NCBI GenBank assembly: GCA_948567375.1
Contig: OX419760.1
Location: forward strand, 13,578,001 to 13,642,000
Direction of reading: 5' to 3'
Source: Lunularia cruciata
Lineage: Eukaryota > Streptophyta > Marchantiopsida > Lunulariales > Lunulariaceae
DNA length: 64,000 bases
In this document: positions 35,850-47,574 of the stretch, in pieces
How positions within the stretch are numbered: position 1 is the stretch's first letter
Layout of the letters: every line of letters begins with the position of its first letter
The notes under the pieces: generated by a model
What the model was told of the DNA's origin: nothing
Seen by the model: only the letters and a program-made list of their open reading frames with translations
Databases searched by the model: none
Position numbers and translations under genes: made by a program

Positions 35850-38270
35850 AACCATGGTGGCAATGTCCAAGGTTAGCATTGCTATGCAACAACAAATTGA
35901 GCACCTTACTCAATTGTTGGATGAATAAGACCAGCAACAACAAGAGCACCTAGAGAGCACTATTTTGAGAAGATTGAATCCAATTTCCAAAACCTTAGGT
36001 ATTTGATAGCAAGAATCTCTTGGGCATAATGGAGAATTTTGTATTTGATTGTGAATGTTATTTTGAGGCTACAAATCTTCAAGATGAACAGAAATAAATT
36101 ATCTTAGCTTCAAACCAATTGGACGGAACAACAAAGCTATGATGGAAATTTTGAGTGGCATGAGCTGAAAGGCAGTTTGTTGCACCAATGTTGACATGGA
36201 AAGAATTCAAGGGTGCAATAATTGAATGATTCAAAGCAATCAATATCACATGACCTGCACAAGATAAGTTGGCAGAGTTGAAACATGTTGGTTTTATAAG
36301 AAGCTACATCACACAATTCTAGAACACCATTATGCAAATTCCACATATAATGGATAGTGAAGCGTTGGATTGATTTGTGAGGAGCTTGAAGTCATGAACT
36401 AAATTAGAAGGGACTATGTGAAAGCCAAAATACTTGGAAGAAGCCATGCAACTAGTAGAGTGCTTTGATTCCTTGGTTGCAACAACTTGGTCTTGACCTC
36501 AACCTTCACAAAACCAATTAGCACATTACATTCATGTGGAAGAGCCAGCATCAATGGAGATTGATGTCATCTAACGGATACCACTTGGTGCAACAAATTA
36601 AGAAAGATTGTGGCAAAATGGTGGTTGCTTTTCTTGTCACTAGATAAGACGTCATATTTCTGAATGTTCACTTAAGAATGTGCAATCTTGACAAATTGCC
36701 CAAATGGAGGTTGTGGAGTAGAATGATCAGGAAAACAAGGAATCCAAGTAGGAGATTTTGAGCCACCTATTGGGAACTTGATTAGTTCCAATGGGATCAA
36801 AGGCTTGACCTATGCAAGTTTGCTTCACTTGCAAGATACGGTATTTGATCATGGTTGTAGGATTTTGGTTGATTTTGGAAGTTCAAAAAATTCCATGTAT
36901 ATGCAATTTGCAAAGGAATTGAGTATTCCTATCATGACAATAATTGGAAGTAGATTGATGATGGCGGATGGTAGAAAGGGTTTGGCATTCCATACCTTGC
37001 ATCTAGTTACCTTCAAGGTTAGGAAGGAGTATTTAGAGTGTATGAGGTTCATAGTGGCACCTCTACACTATGATGTAATTTTGGTTTTGCTTTGGCTTGA
37101 AAGTCATAAGGTTCAATTTAAATGGGACCGATAACAAATTCAAGTACAACACCAAGGTAGGAATTTTTGATTAGGTTGTCTGGCACCTTTGAGTAAGACA
37201 CCTAAGAATAGTTAGCCCCAAGATGGGAAGTTTGTTAGGAAAGTAGCCATAGAGCAAGCTTTGAAAGAAGATAAGTCCCTAGATTGGAAGTTTGTTAGTG
37301 AAGTAGCTATAAAGCAAGCTTTGGAGGAAGATAAGTATATTTTTGCGGTATGGATCAAGCCAATTGGACAAGGAGAATCCGAGGAAAGTCAAGAACCTCA
37401 TCAAGCAATTGTTGATCAAATAGTTTAAGAGTTTAAGGACATGCTTCCGGATGATTTGCTGAAGGGACTACCCTCTGATTGTGGTATGCCCTTCAAGATT
37501 GAGTTATTGCCAAGGAGTACTGCAGTGAGTAGATCAATATATTGGCTCTCACCAAAGAAGTTGGAGGAGTTGCAAACAACACTTATGGGGTTTTTGGAGA
37601 AGGATTTCAAACAACATAGTACATCTCCTTGAGAAGCATTGGTACTATTCATTCCAAAGAAGGATGGAGGACTTCATAGTACATCTCCTTGAGAAGCATT
37701 GGTACTATTCATTCCAAAGAAGGATGGAGGACTTCATTTCTATATCAATTATCATGGATTCAATAAACAAATAGTGAAGAATGCATACCCCTTGTCTCAA
37801 ATTGATAACTTTCTTGATCAATTGAGTGGAGCACAATACTTTTCTAAGTTGGATCTTCATAGTGGCTATTGACAGATCTCAATTGATGTGAAAAAGATGT
37901 GCAAAAGACTTCATTTTTGCACAAGGTATGGGCATTTTAAATGGAGGTTCTACCTTTTGGGCTCACTAATGCTCCAACAATCTTCATGGCTCAAATGCAT
38001 TGGGTGTTGGATGGGCTATTAGATATGTATGTGGTGGTGTTCTTGGATGATACCTTTATCTATAGCAAGACAGAGGTAGAACACATGAATCACATGTGAG
38101 AATTCCTAAGATGACAGCAATAGTGGAAATTTTATTGCAAGAAATCAAAATGTGCCTTTTGGCAAAGGGAAGTTATTTTCTTAGGTCACAAGATCTCATC
38201 AAAGGGGATCAAGATGGAAGAGGAGAAAATCAAGGCCATTATTGATTGGACTACTCCAACGGATGCTACA
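35850..38270 (+). pseudogene. B1 gag-protease-RT remnant
   Basis: Gag-like coiled region from about 35870 (MSKVSIAMQQQIEHLTQLL). A CCHC knuckle is at about 36627-36670 (CFSC-H-stop-IRRHISEC). Protease at 36778-37130 has the active site as LVDFGSS instead of DSG. RT from about 37430 includes FKIELLPRST, a Y/F-LDD motif in VVVFLDDTFIYS (about 38030-38060) and FLGHKIS. Stops are frequent (for example 35926 and 37630). A 60-bp stretch is tandemly doubled at 37617-37736. After IIDWTTPTDATKV (about 38270) the reading jumps to post-integrase sequence, so RNase H and the integrase core are deleted. Confidence 0.75.
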
Positions 38271-38390
38271 AAAGTGTTCACTTCTTGCTCCTCCTCCATG
38301 TCATATCCCTTATACTTCAACCTTCTTGACCACCATATCCCAATCCCTCCAACAAGCCAAATCTCATCTCCTTGTTGCTCAGAATTGGTC

Positions 38391-38435
38391 ACAATGATGG
38401 TGGTCCGCACCCTATATGCGGACCACCATCATTGT
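38391..38435. repeat. Perfect 19-bp hairpin
   Basis: Arms 38391-38409 and 38417-38435 are perfect reverse complements (ACAATGATGGTGGTCCGCA and its complement) with a 7-nt loop CCCTATA. One arm is normal element sequence (ACCACCATCATTGT occurs in B3 at 59537). The other arm is an inverted copy of it. Confidence 0.9.
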
Positions 38436-38436
38436 G

Positions 38437-38797
38437 ATCTCACTTTTCAACTTGGTGATAAAGTCATGCTCTCCTCGGTAACCTACTCCTACCTCTTGAT
38501 ACCCAAGTTTGTAAACTTGCTCCTAATTGGATAGGACCCTTTGATATTATCTCTCTTGTTGCTTATTAACTTGCCTTGCTTTGTCATATGCATATCCACC
38601 CTATCTTTCACATTTCCAAGTTGAAACCCATTCTTCCTAATCCATCTTCTTTTCCTTCTTGTGTTCAACCTCCTCCTTCTCCTCAAAGGGTCCTATCAAA
38701 TTAGGAATGAGTTTATAAACTTGGGTATCCAACGGGAGGGGTAGGCTACTAAAGGAGAGCATGATCTTATCACCGACTTGAAAATTAAGATCACCTC
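38437..38797. repeat. Fold-back inverted duplication in B1
   Basis: The post-integrase segment 38437-38545 recurs as a diverged reverse complement at 38683-38797, with about 140 bp between. On the minus strand the right arm reads LPLDTQVYKLIPNLIGPF, the same peptide as the plus-strand family B tail. A transcript would fold into an imperfect hairpin of about 110 bp. Confidence 0.75.
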
Positions 38798-38803
38798 CAA
38801 AGT

Positions 38804-39147
38804 TTGTAAGGGCTAACAAAGTAGCAAATAGGACAAATTAGCCTAGAATATTCCAAAAGAATCTAGGAAGCTTCTTGGAAAGTTTCTTGGCTAGCTTAGT
38901 TTGCACCCCAAGTAGGTAGTTTCTAGAAGGAAGCTTTTAGAAGCTTCCAACTAGCTTAGCTTACATGCCAAGTAAGCGACTTCTAGAAAGAAACTTCTTG
39001 AGAAGCTTCTCGATTAACTTGGCTTACACTCCAAGAAAGCAATTTAAGGAAGATTCTTGAGAAGCTTCTCAAGATCTTATATACTTTTTATAAATACCAA
39101 AGCCAAAGCTCATGCTAAGCATTCAAAGTTTCACACACTCAAGTATT
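38804..39147 (+). repeat. B1 3' LTR, left part
   Basis: Begins inside the LTR at AGGGCTAACAAAGTAG and lacks its first 30 or so bases. It runs to CACTCAAGTATT, where A1 is inserted. The rest of this LTR is 45750-45807. Confidence 0.8.
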
Positions 39148-39880
39148 TGTAATACCAAGAGCTAGCCATATGATCTAGATGTGAAATTCGGTTTGTTAAC
39201 ATCTAGAATGATGTTATACATGATGGTCAAAATAGATAACATAGAAATATCACCAAAAGAGTACTTCTACTAATAGGTCAAAAACCAAAATAGACTTGAG
39301 AACCTTAGAACTAATAGCTAGACATATGATTTAAAGGTGACAATTGGTTTGGTAACATCAAGAAGAATGTTACACATGATGGACTAAACAGATCAGAAAA
39401 AGGTATCACCAATAGGGGACTTCTACTAATAGAGTAGGAACCAAAATATGCCTGAAATCTTTGAAGGCAATTTTGGAGGCCTAAACGGATGAATTAGGCC
39501 TCAAAAATGTGTAGATTCCTCCCAAACAAAGAAAAAGTTGGCCTTCCTTCTCCCTGCTTTGTCTCCTTGAGAGCTTTCCAACGGTACCTTACGTGATTTT
39601 GAGATTCCTACAAGAAGATTCCCTAAAATATTCTCTCCAATCAAAGCTTGTTTGACTAACCAGATAGGACCTAGACCAGACATGTCACCCATCCAAGTAG
39701 GTAATCCAAGGGTGGAGCTTGCTGACATGTCACCTATTTGTGTCCCTAATCCTATGGTGGAGCTTCCTTGGAGGAGATCCTCTTTGTCGATATAATAAAG
39801 AGAAGGTGCTCCTTTGGGGCATCAAATGTTTGAGTGTGCAATCTGTGTTTTCTCTCTTCTCTTGTCCTCGAAGTATTATA
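39148..39880 (+). repeat. A1 5' LTR
   Basis: 733 bp, TGTAATACC...AGTATTATA. Two related subunits of about 140-155 bp occur in tandem in its first 300 bp. A TATATAATA-like box is TATAATAA at 39791. Confidence 0.85.
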
Positions 39881-39881
39881 A

Positions 39882-39893
39882 TGGTATCAGAGC
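39882..39893 (+). other. A1 primer-binding site, tRNA-iMet
   Basis: TGGTATCAGAGC, an exact initiator-Met site, 1 nt after the LTR. Confidence 0.9.
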
Positions 39894-40483
39894 AAGTGTT
39901 TTAGTCCAAGAGAGTGGATCACCCCTCTTGGAATAGCACAAACTACTGAAACTAAGTAATTTGAGGTGGAGAACATAGAGTAATTGCTAGACTTAGGAAG
40001 GACTTTAGAGAGCGGATGGGATGGATGCACCGGGAGTACAATTTCCTGCACTTTGCTTTCCATTCTTAAACCCATTTCACATCAAGGTTATGTACATCCA
40101 GCGTGAGTAGATGAGGGTATTGCTAGTTTATCACTTTGGTGCAGAATTCATGGACAGAGTGATGAACTCACCGAACCCGGTGATTCTACCTATGGTGATA
40201 TACGACAGAGAGTGGGATTTGACAATCTACATTCTATTATGATAATATGGATATGAATGTCCCGAATCCTCTCCCTTTCAACACTCAAGTAGAAATCCGT
40301 TATGTAGTGAGACTGAAAGTGATGTTTAGAGATTTTGTGGTTAGGAATTTTGGTGAGGAGTATTATCAATGAGTGATAGCTTCTGAGGTCCCAATGGTAG
40401 TTCCGATAGTTTCTGTGCCTTCCATAGTGATTACATTGACTCTGTATTGAAGTAGACATTAGCAATTGAGTGTTACAAGAACC

Positions 40484-41670
40484 ATGGATCCGTAATTGCA
40501 AGAGCTGGTGCAAGGAATGCAAGGGATGTTGAATGAATTTCGAGAGATTAAGATGACCATGGAGACATTACAAAGTCAAGTGCAGATCCTCAGGAACAAT
40601 CATGCCATGCAAGAAGAAGAGCCATCTCAAAACCCAATACCTACGACTGAAGTACTTGGAGAGGTACCCATGCCTACAAACCCTATCAACGATGAAGCCA
40701 CATTGCTACTCCGGATGAAGAAGACCTGCAACATTGAGCCTTACAAGGTGCAGCGTACGATAGGAGTAGTGGAAAATTGGATCTTGAGAATGAATCAATA
40801 TTTCCTATTGTTCTCAACAGAGATCACAAAGCATGTTGCATGTGTGTTTGCATATGGGTACTTGACTAATAAAGCCCTCACATGGTATGATGCTTGGGAA
40901 TAATCCATGCTTGTAGAAAGAAGGGAGGGCACATGGATAGCAATGCAAAAAGGATTGCTGAAGAATTTCCAATCGGTGGATTCTTTGCAGATGGCTTGAA
41001 CCTGACTATGGGGATTGAGATAGAAGAATAGCATACAAGAGTATGTGGAGGCATTTCTGGATCTACAAGTCACAATTACCAACATGAGTCTAGTAGAGGC
41101 TCTTGAAAATTTCAAACGAGGGTTGAAAGAGCGGATTCTCCAAGAAGTCATGGTGCAAAATCCTCGCACGGTATTTAAAGCCATTGCTTGTGGGTAGAGA
41201 ATAGTAGGAGCATTAGGTGGAGGCAAAGAAGTAGTTCCACCTCAACATTATCGGGCAGAAATGCCACACATGGGTGGACTAGTACCGATGGAATTGGGCA
41301 ACCTTTGATTCCGGGATCAAGGAGCATGACCGCTTCAAGGGGAGCGGGGACGGGTAGAAGAACAAAGAGATGGAGTCCCACGAGGAGAAGAGACTCAAGG
41401 AGAACAACACCGTTGTTATAATTGTGGCCGTATTGGGCACATATCTACCAACTTTTGCACTCGTTTCCCTAGAGGCCCTCGGCCTTCGTACAAGCAATCT
41501 TTGAACAACATGGAGAGGCACATTGAAGAGGAGGAGGTGGAAATCACTTCGGAAAACAAAGATCGCCAAGTAAATGTACCTTGCGGCCTTACTAGGTCAA
41601 TAAGGAAGCAGAGAAGTGAGGGAAGGAAGAAGAATAATGCGCAAAGATCCCAAAGGCAACCTCACAATTG
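40484..41670 (+). pseudogene. A1 gag
   Basis: ATG 40484 is followed by GAT CCG then TAA at codon 4. The body continues LQELVQGMQGMLNEFREIKM, then the retrotransposon gag region (VENWILRMNQYF, DKALTWYDAWE-like, VEAFLDLQ, NFKRGLKERI). A CCHC zinc knuckle CYNCGRIGHISTNFC lies at about 41414-41460. Further stops are at 41195, 41306 and 41327. All four of these are also present in A2. Gag would form the particle that packages element RNA. Confidence 0.85.
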
Positions 41671-42010
41671 ATTGTCGTGAATGGAATCCTAGAAGGTAAT
41701 CAAGTGAGAGTATTAATAGATCCAAGAGCAACAGAGAATTTCTTGTCTCGCTCTGTTGCAATAAGATTGGGAATGGATCTAGAGAGAGATGGGAGTGAAG
41801 AAGTAGAGTTACCAAATGGGCAAACAGAGAGGATTGAATCATTACCTAGACGGGTAACCCTCTTTGTGGGAGAATATCAAGAAGCAATTGAGTGGCAAGT
41901 GATACAATTAGCTTGTTATGATACAATTTTAGGCATGCTATGGATGGAGTAGTACAACCCTATGGTGGATTGGAGGAAGAAAGTAGTGAGAACCCACCAA
42001 TGGTCAATCA
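41668..42010 (+). pseudogene. A1 protease
   Basis: Retroviral-type aspartic protease: VVNGILEGNQVRVLIDPRAT with the active-site D-[ST]-G changed to DPR, then NFLSRSVAIRLGM, and ACYDTILGMLWM before a TAG at 41950. The change of the active-site triad makes it inactive. Confidence 0.8.
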
Positions 42011-42170
42011 TTGGGGTTAAAGAAAAATCACACAAGCAAAAACTACCTCTATATGTCATAGGGACGGCAATTGTCTATAAGACCGATAAGATGTTTTATG
42101 GGTCTAATAAGAGAAGTCCAAAGTGCACAACTCGATAAACAAATTCTTGAGAAATTGAAGGATGTGGTGG

Positions 42171-43600
42171 ATGAGTTTCAAGATGTCTTTCCCAATGATC
42201 TACCCTCAGATTACTACCAAAAAGACGAGTAGATCACAAAATTGAGACACTCCCGGGGAAGACACCTCCTTGTAAGGCCCCATATCGCCTATCACCTCAT
42301 GAGTTGGAGGAGTGTAAGACTCAAATTGAAGAGATGTTGCAGAAAGGGTTCATCCAACCTAGTGTATCACCATATGGGGCCCTTGTCTTGTTTGTGAAGA
42401 AGAAGGATGGTACAATGCACATGTGCATGGACTATCGAGGTCTCAATCAGCAAACAATGAAGAACAAATACCCCTTACCTCGCATGGATGACCTATTTCA
42501 TCAACTCCATGGAGCGAGATACTTCACCAAACTGGACTTGATAGCGGTTACAATCAAATCTAAATTGTAGAGGAGGGTGTGTACAAAACTGCCTTTCGAA
42601 CCAGGTATGGCCCCTTTGAGTATCTTGTGATGCCTTTTGGCCTCACCAATGCACCTACCACTTTCATGAGTCTAATGAATGACATATTTCGTCCATACTT
42701 GGATAATTCTATTATTGTCTTCTTGGATGATATCTTAGTATATAGTAGCACGATGACAGAACACAAACAACATCTACGAGAGGTCCTCCAAATTCTAAGA
42801 CAAAATCAATTGTATGCCAAAATCTCAAAGTGTGAGTTTGGCAAGTCTGAAGTAGACTACTTGGGGCAAAGAGTAAGTGCAGAGGGCATTCAAGTATTGA
42901 CAAATAAAATAGAGGTCATTCAAAAATGAAGTGCCCCAGAAGATTAGACTCAACTTAAGAGCTTCTTGGGGTTGACGGGATTCTATTGTAGATTTGTCAA
43001 GGACTTCTCCAAGGTTGCATAGCCTTTAACGGCACTACTTGGCAAGAGGAAGAAGTGGACATGGGGAACTGCACAAGAGTTGGCCTTTCAAGAATTGAAG
43101 ACCGCCTTGCTACATGCACCAATCTTGAAGTGATATGACCAAAAACGTCCAATCAAGTTGGCTACAGATGCATCAAGCGTAGCAATAGGAGCAGTCCTAC
43201 AACAAGAGTGGCATGACGGATAGCATCCAATTGCATATTTCTCTCGAAAGTTGTTACCGGCAGAGTGCAACTACCATACCATAGAATAAGAAGAGATGGC
43301 CATCATTCTAGCAACCAAGCATTGGAAGCACTATCTGGGTGAGGAGGGATTTGTAGTAGAGATAGACCACAAACCTCTAGTCTACCTCAAGACGCAGAAA
43401 GATCTATCTTGTCGCCAAATTTGGTGGGCAGAGTGGCAACAACGCTTCAACATGACAATCACCTACGTGGAAGGTAAGAAGCAACTTGCATATGCATTCA
43501 CCCGCATGCCAATGGCAAACAACTTGGTGGCAGAGGTTAAGATTAACCCTGAATTCTGGCAAGAGATTCTGGCTGCTGTAAAAACTGATCCATAGATTGT
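42171..43600 (+). pseudogene. A1 reverse transcriptase and RNase H
   Basis: RT has [40 protein letters not shown], a 1-nt frameshift near 42540 and a TAA at 42561. It resumes at [20 protein letters not shown] and reaches the intact motif [12 protein letters not shown] (about 42712-42750). The connection [11 protein letters not shown] is followed by RNase H with LATDASS (catalytic Asp, about 43160), AYFSRKLLPAE and IDHKPLVYLKT. Stops occur at several Gln and Trp codons. Confidence 0.85.
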
Positions 43601-43685
43601 AGAAGCGCAATCATCCAAAGGTATCACCAGCACCCAAGGGCTCACCTTTTGGGATGGCGAATTATGGATCCCAAATGTCTCAGAA

Positions 43686-44504
43686 TTGCGCACCACCATT
43701 CTAGCGGAATGTCATGATTTGACCATTGCAAGTCATGTTAGAGTGGACAAGACCTTGAATGCAATCAAGAGCCATTACTATTGGCCCAAGATGAGCAACA
43801 ACGTGATAGACTATGTGCATAGCTGCCTACTTTGTCAACAGAACAAAGCTTCTAATCAAGCTCCTACAGGGCTCCTTCAACCTCTTCCCACTCCTACCCA
43901 ACGTTGGGAACAAGTGAGTATGGATCTCGTCTGTGAATTACCCAAGACCACCTCAAGGTTTGACTCCATTGTGGTCTTTGTGGACCGGCTCAACAAAATG
44001 ATTCATGTACGCCCTACCACCAAGGAGGTGATTGCTCCACAACTAGCTCAATTATACTTAGATGCAGTCTTTGCTCACCATGGCTTGTCTAGAGTACTCA
44101 TCACCAATAGAGGCACCCAATTCACTAGTTTGTTTTGGCAAACACTCTATGGTTTCTTCAAAACCAAGTTGGTCATGTCTACAGCTTACCACCCACAAAT
44201 AGATGGCCAAACAGAGTGGGCTTATCGCACGATTGAAGACATGTTACGCGGCTTCACCTTAGAAGAGCAAGAGAGGTGGGACGACCTACTCCCGTTGGTG
44301 GAATTTGCTTATAACAATTCAGTGAATGCATCCATCCAGGTCACTCCGTTCTTCCTCATGTATGGTGAGCATCCCTTCATACCTTCTAGCTTGATGAAGA
44401 TCCGTCCAGTGGCTACCAAGGTCGATGCAGTCAACATATTTGTTTCTAGAATCCAACAAGGTGTGGAGAGCACCAAGCACAAATTACAGATTGCACAAAA
44501 TTGA
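43686..44504 (+). pseudogene. A1 integrase
   Basis: The zinc-binding HHCC domain (H in AECHD and SHVRVDKT, CLLCQ) is followed by the catalytic core. The first Asp is present in VSMDLVCELP. The second Asp is Asn (LITNRGTQF), a G-to-A change. The Glu is present in DGQTEW. The frame ends with TGA at 44502, at the same codon as in A2. 272 residues are open. Inactive by loss of the second catalytic Asp. Confidence 0.85.
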
Positions 44505-44809
44505 CAGAAGCAATATGCTGATGCACACCGTAGGCACATAGAGTTCAATTTTGGGGATCAAGTGTGGCTATCGACAACCAATCTCACATTAGTTGGACCT
44601 CGTAAGCTCAAACCTCGTTTTATTAGGCCTTTCTTGATTCTTTGTCGCATCAGCGCTATGGCTTATCACCTTGAGCTACCACCACACATGAAGATCCATC
44701 CAGTGTTCCATGTCTCCCTACTATGCAGATTTGCTCCCCGATCAGGCCAAGGTCATTCCACACAAGACATTTGACCTTGTCCGACACTCATTGATGGCAC
44801 AAAGGAATA

Positions 44810-44996
44810 TGAAGTGGAGCGGATTCTCCAAAAATGCATGCGTGGTACTTGCCATCCGCGGGTGGAATATCTAGTACAATGGAAAGGTTACCCTCTCTAT
44901 GAAGCAACCTAGGTGCCCGCTGCCAATTTGGCACATGCATCGGTGTTGGTGCAAGTATTTGAGCAACAATTGCACAACAAGGACGTTGTGTCTTAA
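44810..44996 (+). pseudogene. A1 chromodomain
   Basis: EVERILQKCMRGT, VEYLVQWKGYPLYEAT, then TAG in place of a Trp codon, then VPAANLAHASVLVQVFEQQL to TAA 44994. This is a C-terminal chromodomain of the chromovirus type, which targets integration to particular chromatin. Upstream a TGA at 44772 breaks the link to integrase, again shared with A2. Confidence 0.85.
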
Positions 44997-45007
44997 AAGG
45001 ATGGAGG
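44995..45007 (+). other. A1 polypurine tract
   Basis: AAAAGGATGGAGG immediately before the 3' LTR; primer for plus-strand synthesis. Confidence 0.75.
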
Positions 45008-45009
45008 TC

Positions 45010-45749
45010 TATAATACCAAGAGCTAGCCATATGATCTAGATGTGAAATTCGGTTTGGTAACATCTAGAATGATGTTATACATGATGGTCAAAATAGATA
45101 AGATAGAAGTATCACCAAAAGAGTACTTCTACTAATAGGGCAAAAACCGAAATAAACTTGAGAACCTTAGAACCAATAACTAGACATATGATTTAAAGGT
45201 GAGAATTGGTTTGGTAACATCTAGAAAGATGTTACACATGATGGAATAAACAGATCAGAAAGAGGTATCACCAAAAGGAGACTTCTACTAATAGAGTAGG
45301 AACCGAAATATGCCTGAAATCTTTGACGGCAATTTTGGAGGCCTAAACAAATGAATTAGGCCTTGAAAATGTGCAGATCCCCCCCCTCATTAGAGGAAAG
45401 GCTGGCCTTCCCTCCCCCTTGCTTTGTTTCATCGAGAGGTTTCCAATAGTACCTTACTCATGTGATTCTGATATTCTTATAGAAAGATTCCCTAAAAGAT
45501 TCCATCCGGTCAAAGCTTGTTTGACCAACCAAATAGGACCTAGACCAGACATGTCACCCATCCAAGTAAGTAATCCAAAGGTGGAGCTTGCTGACATGTC
45601 ACCTATCTGTGTCCCTAATCCTATGGTGGAGCTTCATTGGAGGAGATCCTCTTTGTCTATATAATAAAGAGAAGGTGCTCCTTTGGAGCATCGAATGTTT
45701 GAGTGTGCAATCTGTGTTTTTTCTCTTCTCTTGTCCTCGGAGTATTACA
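45010..45749 (+). repeat. A1 3' LTR
   Basis: 740 bp, TATAATACC (first G changed to A) to AGTATTACA. Closely similar to 39148-39880. Confidence 0.85.
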
Positions 45750-45807
45750 GTATCCCAATGTGATCTTCCATTCTCTTAATTTTTCTCCTTGGTATTGGTC
45801 TTTTACA
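45750..45807 (+). repeat. B1 3' LTR, right part
   Basis: GTATCCCAATGTGATCTTCC ... GGTCTTTTACA completes the family B LTR that was cut at 39147 by A1. Confidence 0.85.
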
Positions 45808-45898
45808 AGAGAGATCATCTTGCTAAGAGCAATCACTAACAAGAAAAAATTGTATAGCCTCTTTCCATCTTGAGTCTTGTAAAAGACTCAAGATTGAA
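45808..45898. other. Strip between B1 and B2, LINE-like
   Basis: The first 35 bp resemble LINE copy 1 near 2816. It includes a perfect 10-bp inverted repeat (45869-45878 / 45883-45892, CTTGAGTCTT). Confidence 0.45.
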
Positions 45899-46261
45899 TG
45901 TAAAAGACCAAGACCAAAGAGGGAAATAAGAGAATGTAAGATCACATTGTGACAATTGAATGTGAGAAACTCCAAATCCTAGCATGAGCATTGGCTTTGG
46001 TATGTATAAAGAGCATACAAGGCTCTTGAGAAGTTTTCAAGAATTTTCCTTGAGTTACTTTCTTGGAGTGCAAGCCAAGTTAACCAAGAAGTTTCTCAAG
46101 AAGCTTCCCTTTGGAAGCCGCTTACTTGGCATGCAAGCTAAGCTAGTTGGGAAGCTTCCCAAGAAGTTTCCTAAATACTTCTAGAATATTCTAGGCTAAT
46201 TTGGCCTATTGCTACTTTGTTAGCACCAATTAACTTTGTCATTAAACTCTATATTGTTATA
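45899..46261 (-). repeat. B2 3' LTR
   Basis: Plus-strand view TGTAAAAGACCAAGACC ... TCTATATTGTTATA, the reverse complement of a family B LTR (363 bp). A CCCCC-rich polypurine complement follows at 46264-46275. Confidence 0.85.
46179..46191 (-). promoter_or_regulatory. Heat-shock element in B2 LTR
   Basis: TTCTAGAATATTC, a perfect TTCnnGAAnnTTC, at a different LTR position from the B1 site. Confidence 0.55.
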
Positions 46262-46307
46262 TATTCCCCCACCACTAGTTGGTGATATCCTTGTCACCAT
46301 TGAAGCT

Positions 46308-46820
46308 TTAAACTCCTAGATGGATGTTTAAAGCTTTAAAGAGGTTCCCATGTGGTATCATTAAGGGAATACCTTTTCCAAAGGACCTTGTACTTTGTAT
46401 GTTATTGACGGCCTTGTTGAATGTGACGTCGTGCAAGGATACGATCAACTTTGTACTCCTCATGATCATTGATAAGGACGTGAGGAGAAGGAGGTTGGAC
46501 ACAAGACAAAAAGAATATGGTTTAGGAACAAAGGGTTTCAACTTTGAAATGTGAAAGATAGGGTGGATGTGCATATGACAAAGCAAGGCAAGTCAATAAG
46601 CAATAGGAAAGATGAATTGTGTGACATCAAAGTCCTATCCAATTAGAAGTGAGTTTACAAACTTGGGCATCCAATGTGAGGGTTAGGTTACCAAAGGAGA
46701 GCATGACCTTATCACCAACTTGAAAGGTGAGATTACAATGATGGTGGTTTGTATATTGTTTTTGTCAATTTTGAGCAACAAGGAGATCAGATTTGGCTTG
46801 TTGGAGGGATTGGGATATAG
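46308..46820 (-). pseudogene. B2 integrase tail and chromodomain region
   Basis: Minus-strand frame with HMHIHPIFHISKLKPFVPKP, the conserved post-integrase HPVFHVSxLK block, then a decayed chromodomain region (NNIQSTRSFGKG in the wrong frame). The upstream part to 46820 reads the DKVMLS segment with stops. Confidence 0.7.
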
Positions 46821-47561
46821 TGTAATACCAAGGGTTAGCCATATGATCTAGATGTGAAATTCGGTTTGGTAACATCTAGAATGATGTTATACATGATGGT
46901 CAAAATATATCAGATAGAAGTATCACCAAAAGAGTACTTCTACTAATAGGGCAGAAACCAAAATAGACTTGAGAACCTTAGAACCAATAGCTAGACATAT
47001 GATTTAAAGGTGAGAATTGGTTTAGTAACATCTAGAAGGATGTTACACAAGATGGACTAAACAGATCAGAAAGAGGTATCACCAAAAGGGGACTTCTACT
47101 AATAGAGTAGGAACTGAAATATGCCTGAAATCTTTGAAGGCAATTTTGGAGGCCTAAACGGATGAATCACGCCTCAAAAATGTGCAAATTCCCCCCCCCC
47201 AATGGAGGAAAGGTTGGCCTTCCCTTCCCCCTGGTTTGTCTCGTCGAGAGCTTTCCAACGGTACCTTACTCATGTGATTCTGAGATTCCTACAAGAAGAT
47301 TACCTAAAAGATTCCCTCCGGTCAAAGCTCGTTTGACCAACCAGATAGGACCTAGACCAGACAGGCCACCCATCTAAGTAAGTAATCCAAGGGTGGAGCT
47401 TGCTGACATGTCACCTATTTGTGTCCCTAATCCTATGGTGGAGCTTCCTTGGAGGAGATCCTCTTTGTCTATATAATAAAGAGAAGGTGCTCCCTTGGGG
47501 CATCGAATGTTTGAGTGTGCAATCTGTGTTTTCTCTCTTCTCTTGTCCTCGGAGTATTACA
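46821..47561 (+). repeat. A2 5' LTR
   Basis: 741 bp, TGTAATACC...AGTATTACA. Subunits at about 46840-46985 and 46996-47135 are an internal tandem duplication (CATATGAT, GGTAACATCTAGAA, GATGTTA.ACA.GATGG, TATCACCAAAAG, ACTTCTACTAATAG). A C run lies at 47191-47200. Confidence 0.88.
47470..47478 (+). promoter_or_regulatory. TATA box of A2 LTR
   Basis: TATATAATA, about 90 bp before the LTR end; the likely core promoter of family A. Confidence 0.55.
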
Positions 47562-47562
47562 A

Positions 47563-47574
47563 TGGTATCAGAGC
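47563..47574 (+). other. A2 primer-binding site, tRNA-iMet
   Basis: TGGTATCAGAGC, exact, 1 nt after the LTR. Confidence 0.9.

Larger units (their letters stand above)
39148..45749 (+). mobile_element. A1: Ty3/gypsy chromovirus, family A
   Basis: 6.6 kb with both LTRs, PBS, gag, protease, RT, RNase H, integrase, chromodomain and polypurine tract in canonical order. Inserted in the B1 3' LTR. Flanks are GTATT (39143-39147) and GTATC (45750-45754), a 5-bp target duplication with one substitution. Many stops and at least one frameshift: not autonomous. Confidence 0.9.
35173..45807 (+). mobile_element. B1: Ty3/gypsy chromovirus, family B, nested
   Basis: 5' LTR 35173-35582, PBS at 35584, gag/protease/RT remnants to about 38270, a deletion of RNase H and most of integrase, an inverted duplication of the tail, then the 3' LTR (about 38804-39147 plus 45750-45807), which was split by element A1. 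Flanks AGAGG (35168-35172) and AGAGA (45808-45812) look like a 5-bp target duplication with one change. It is inserted in LINE copy 2. Confidence 0.8.

Noticed and set aside
38186-38534. 106-codon plus-strand frame running through the hairpin at 38391
   Set aside because: It joins RT and post-integrase sequence across a deletion and a palindrome; a product of element decay, not a gene.
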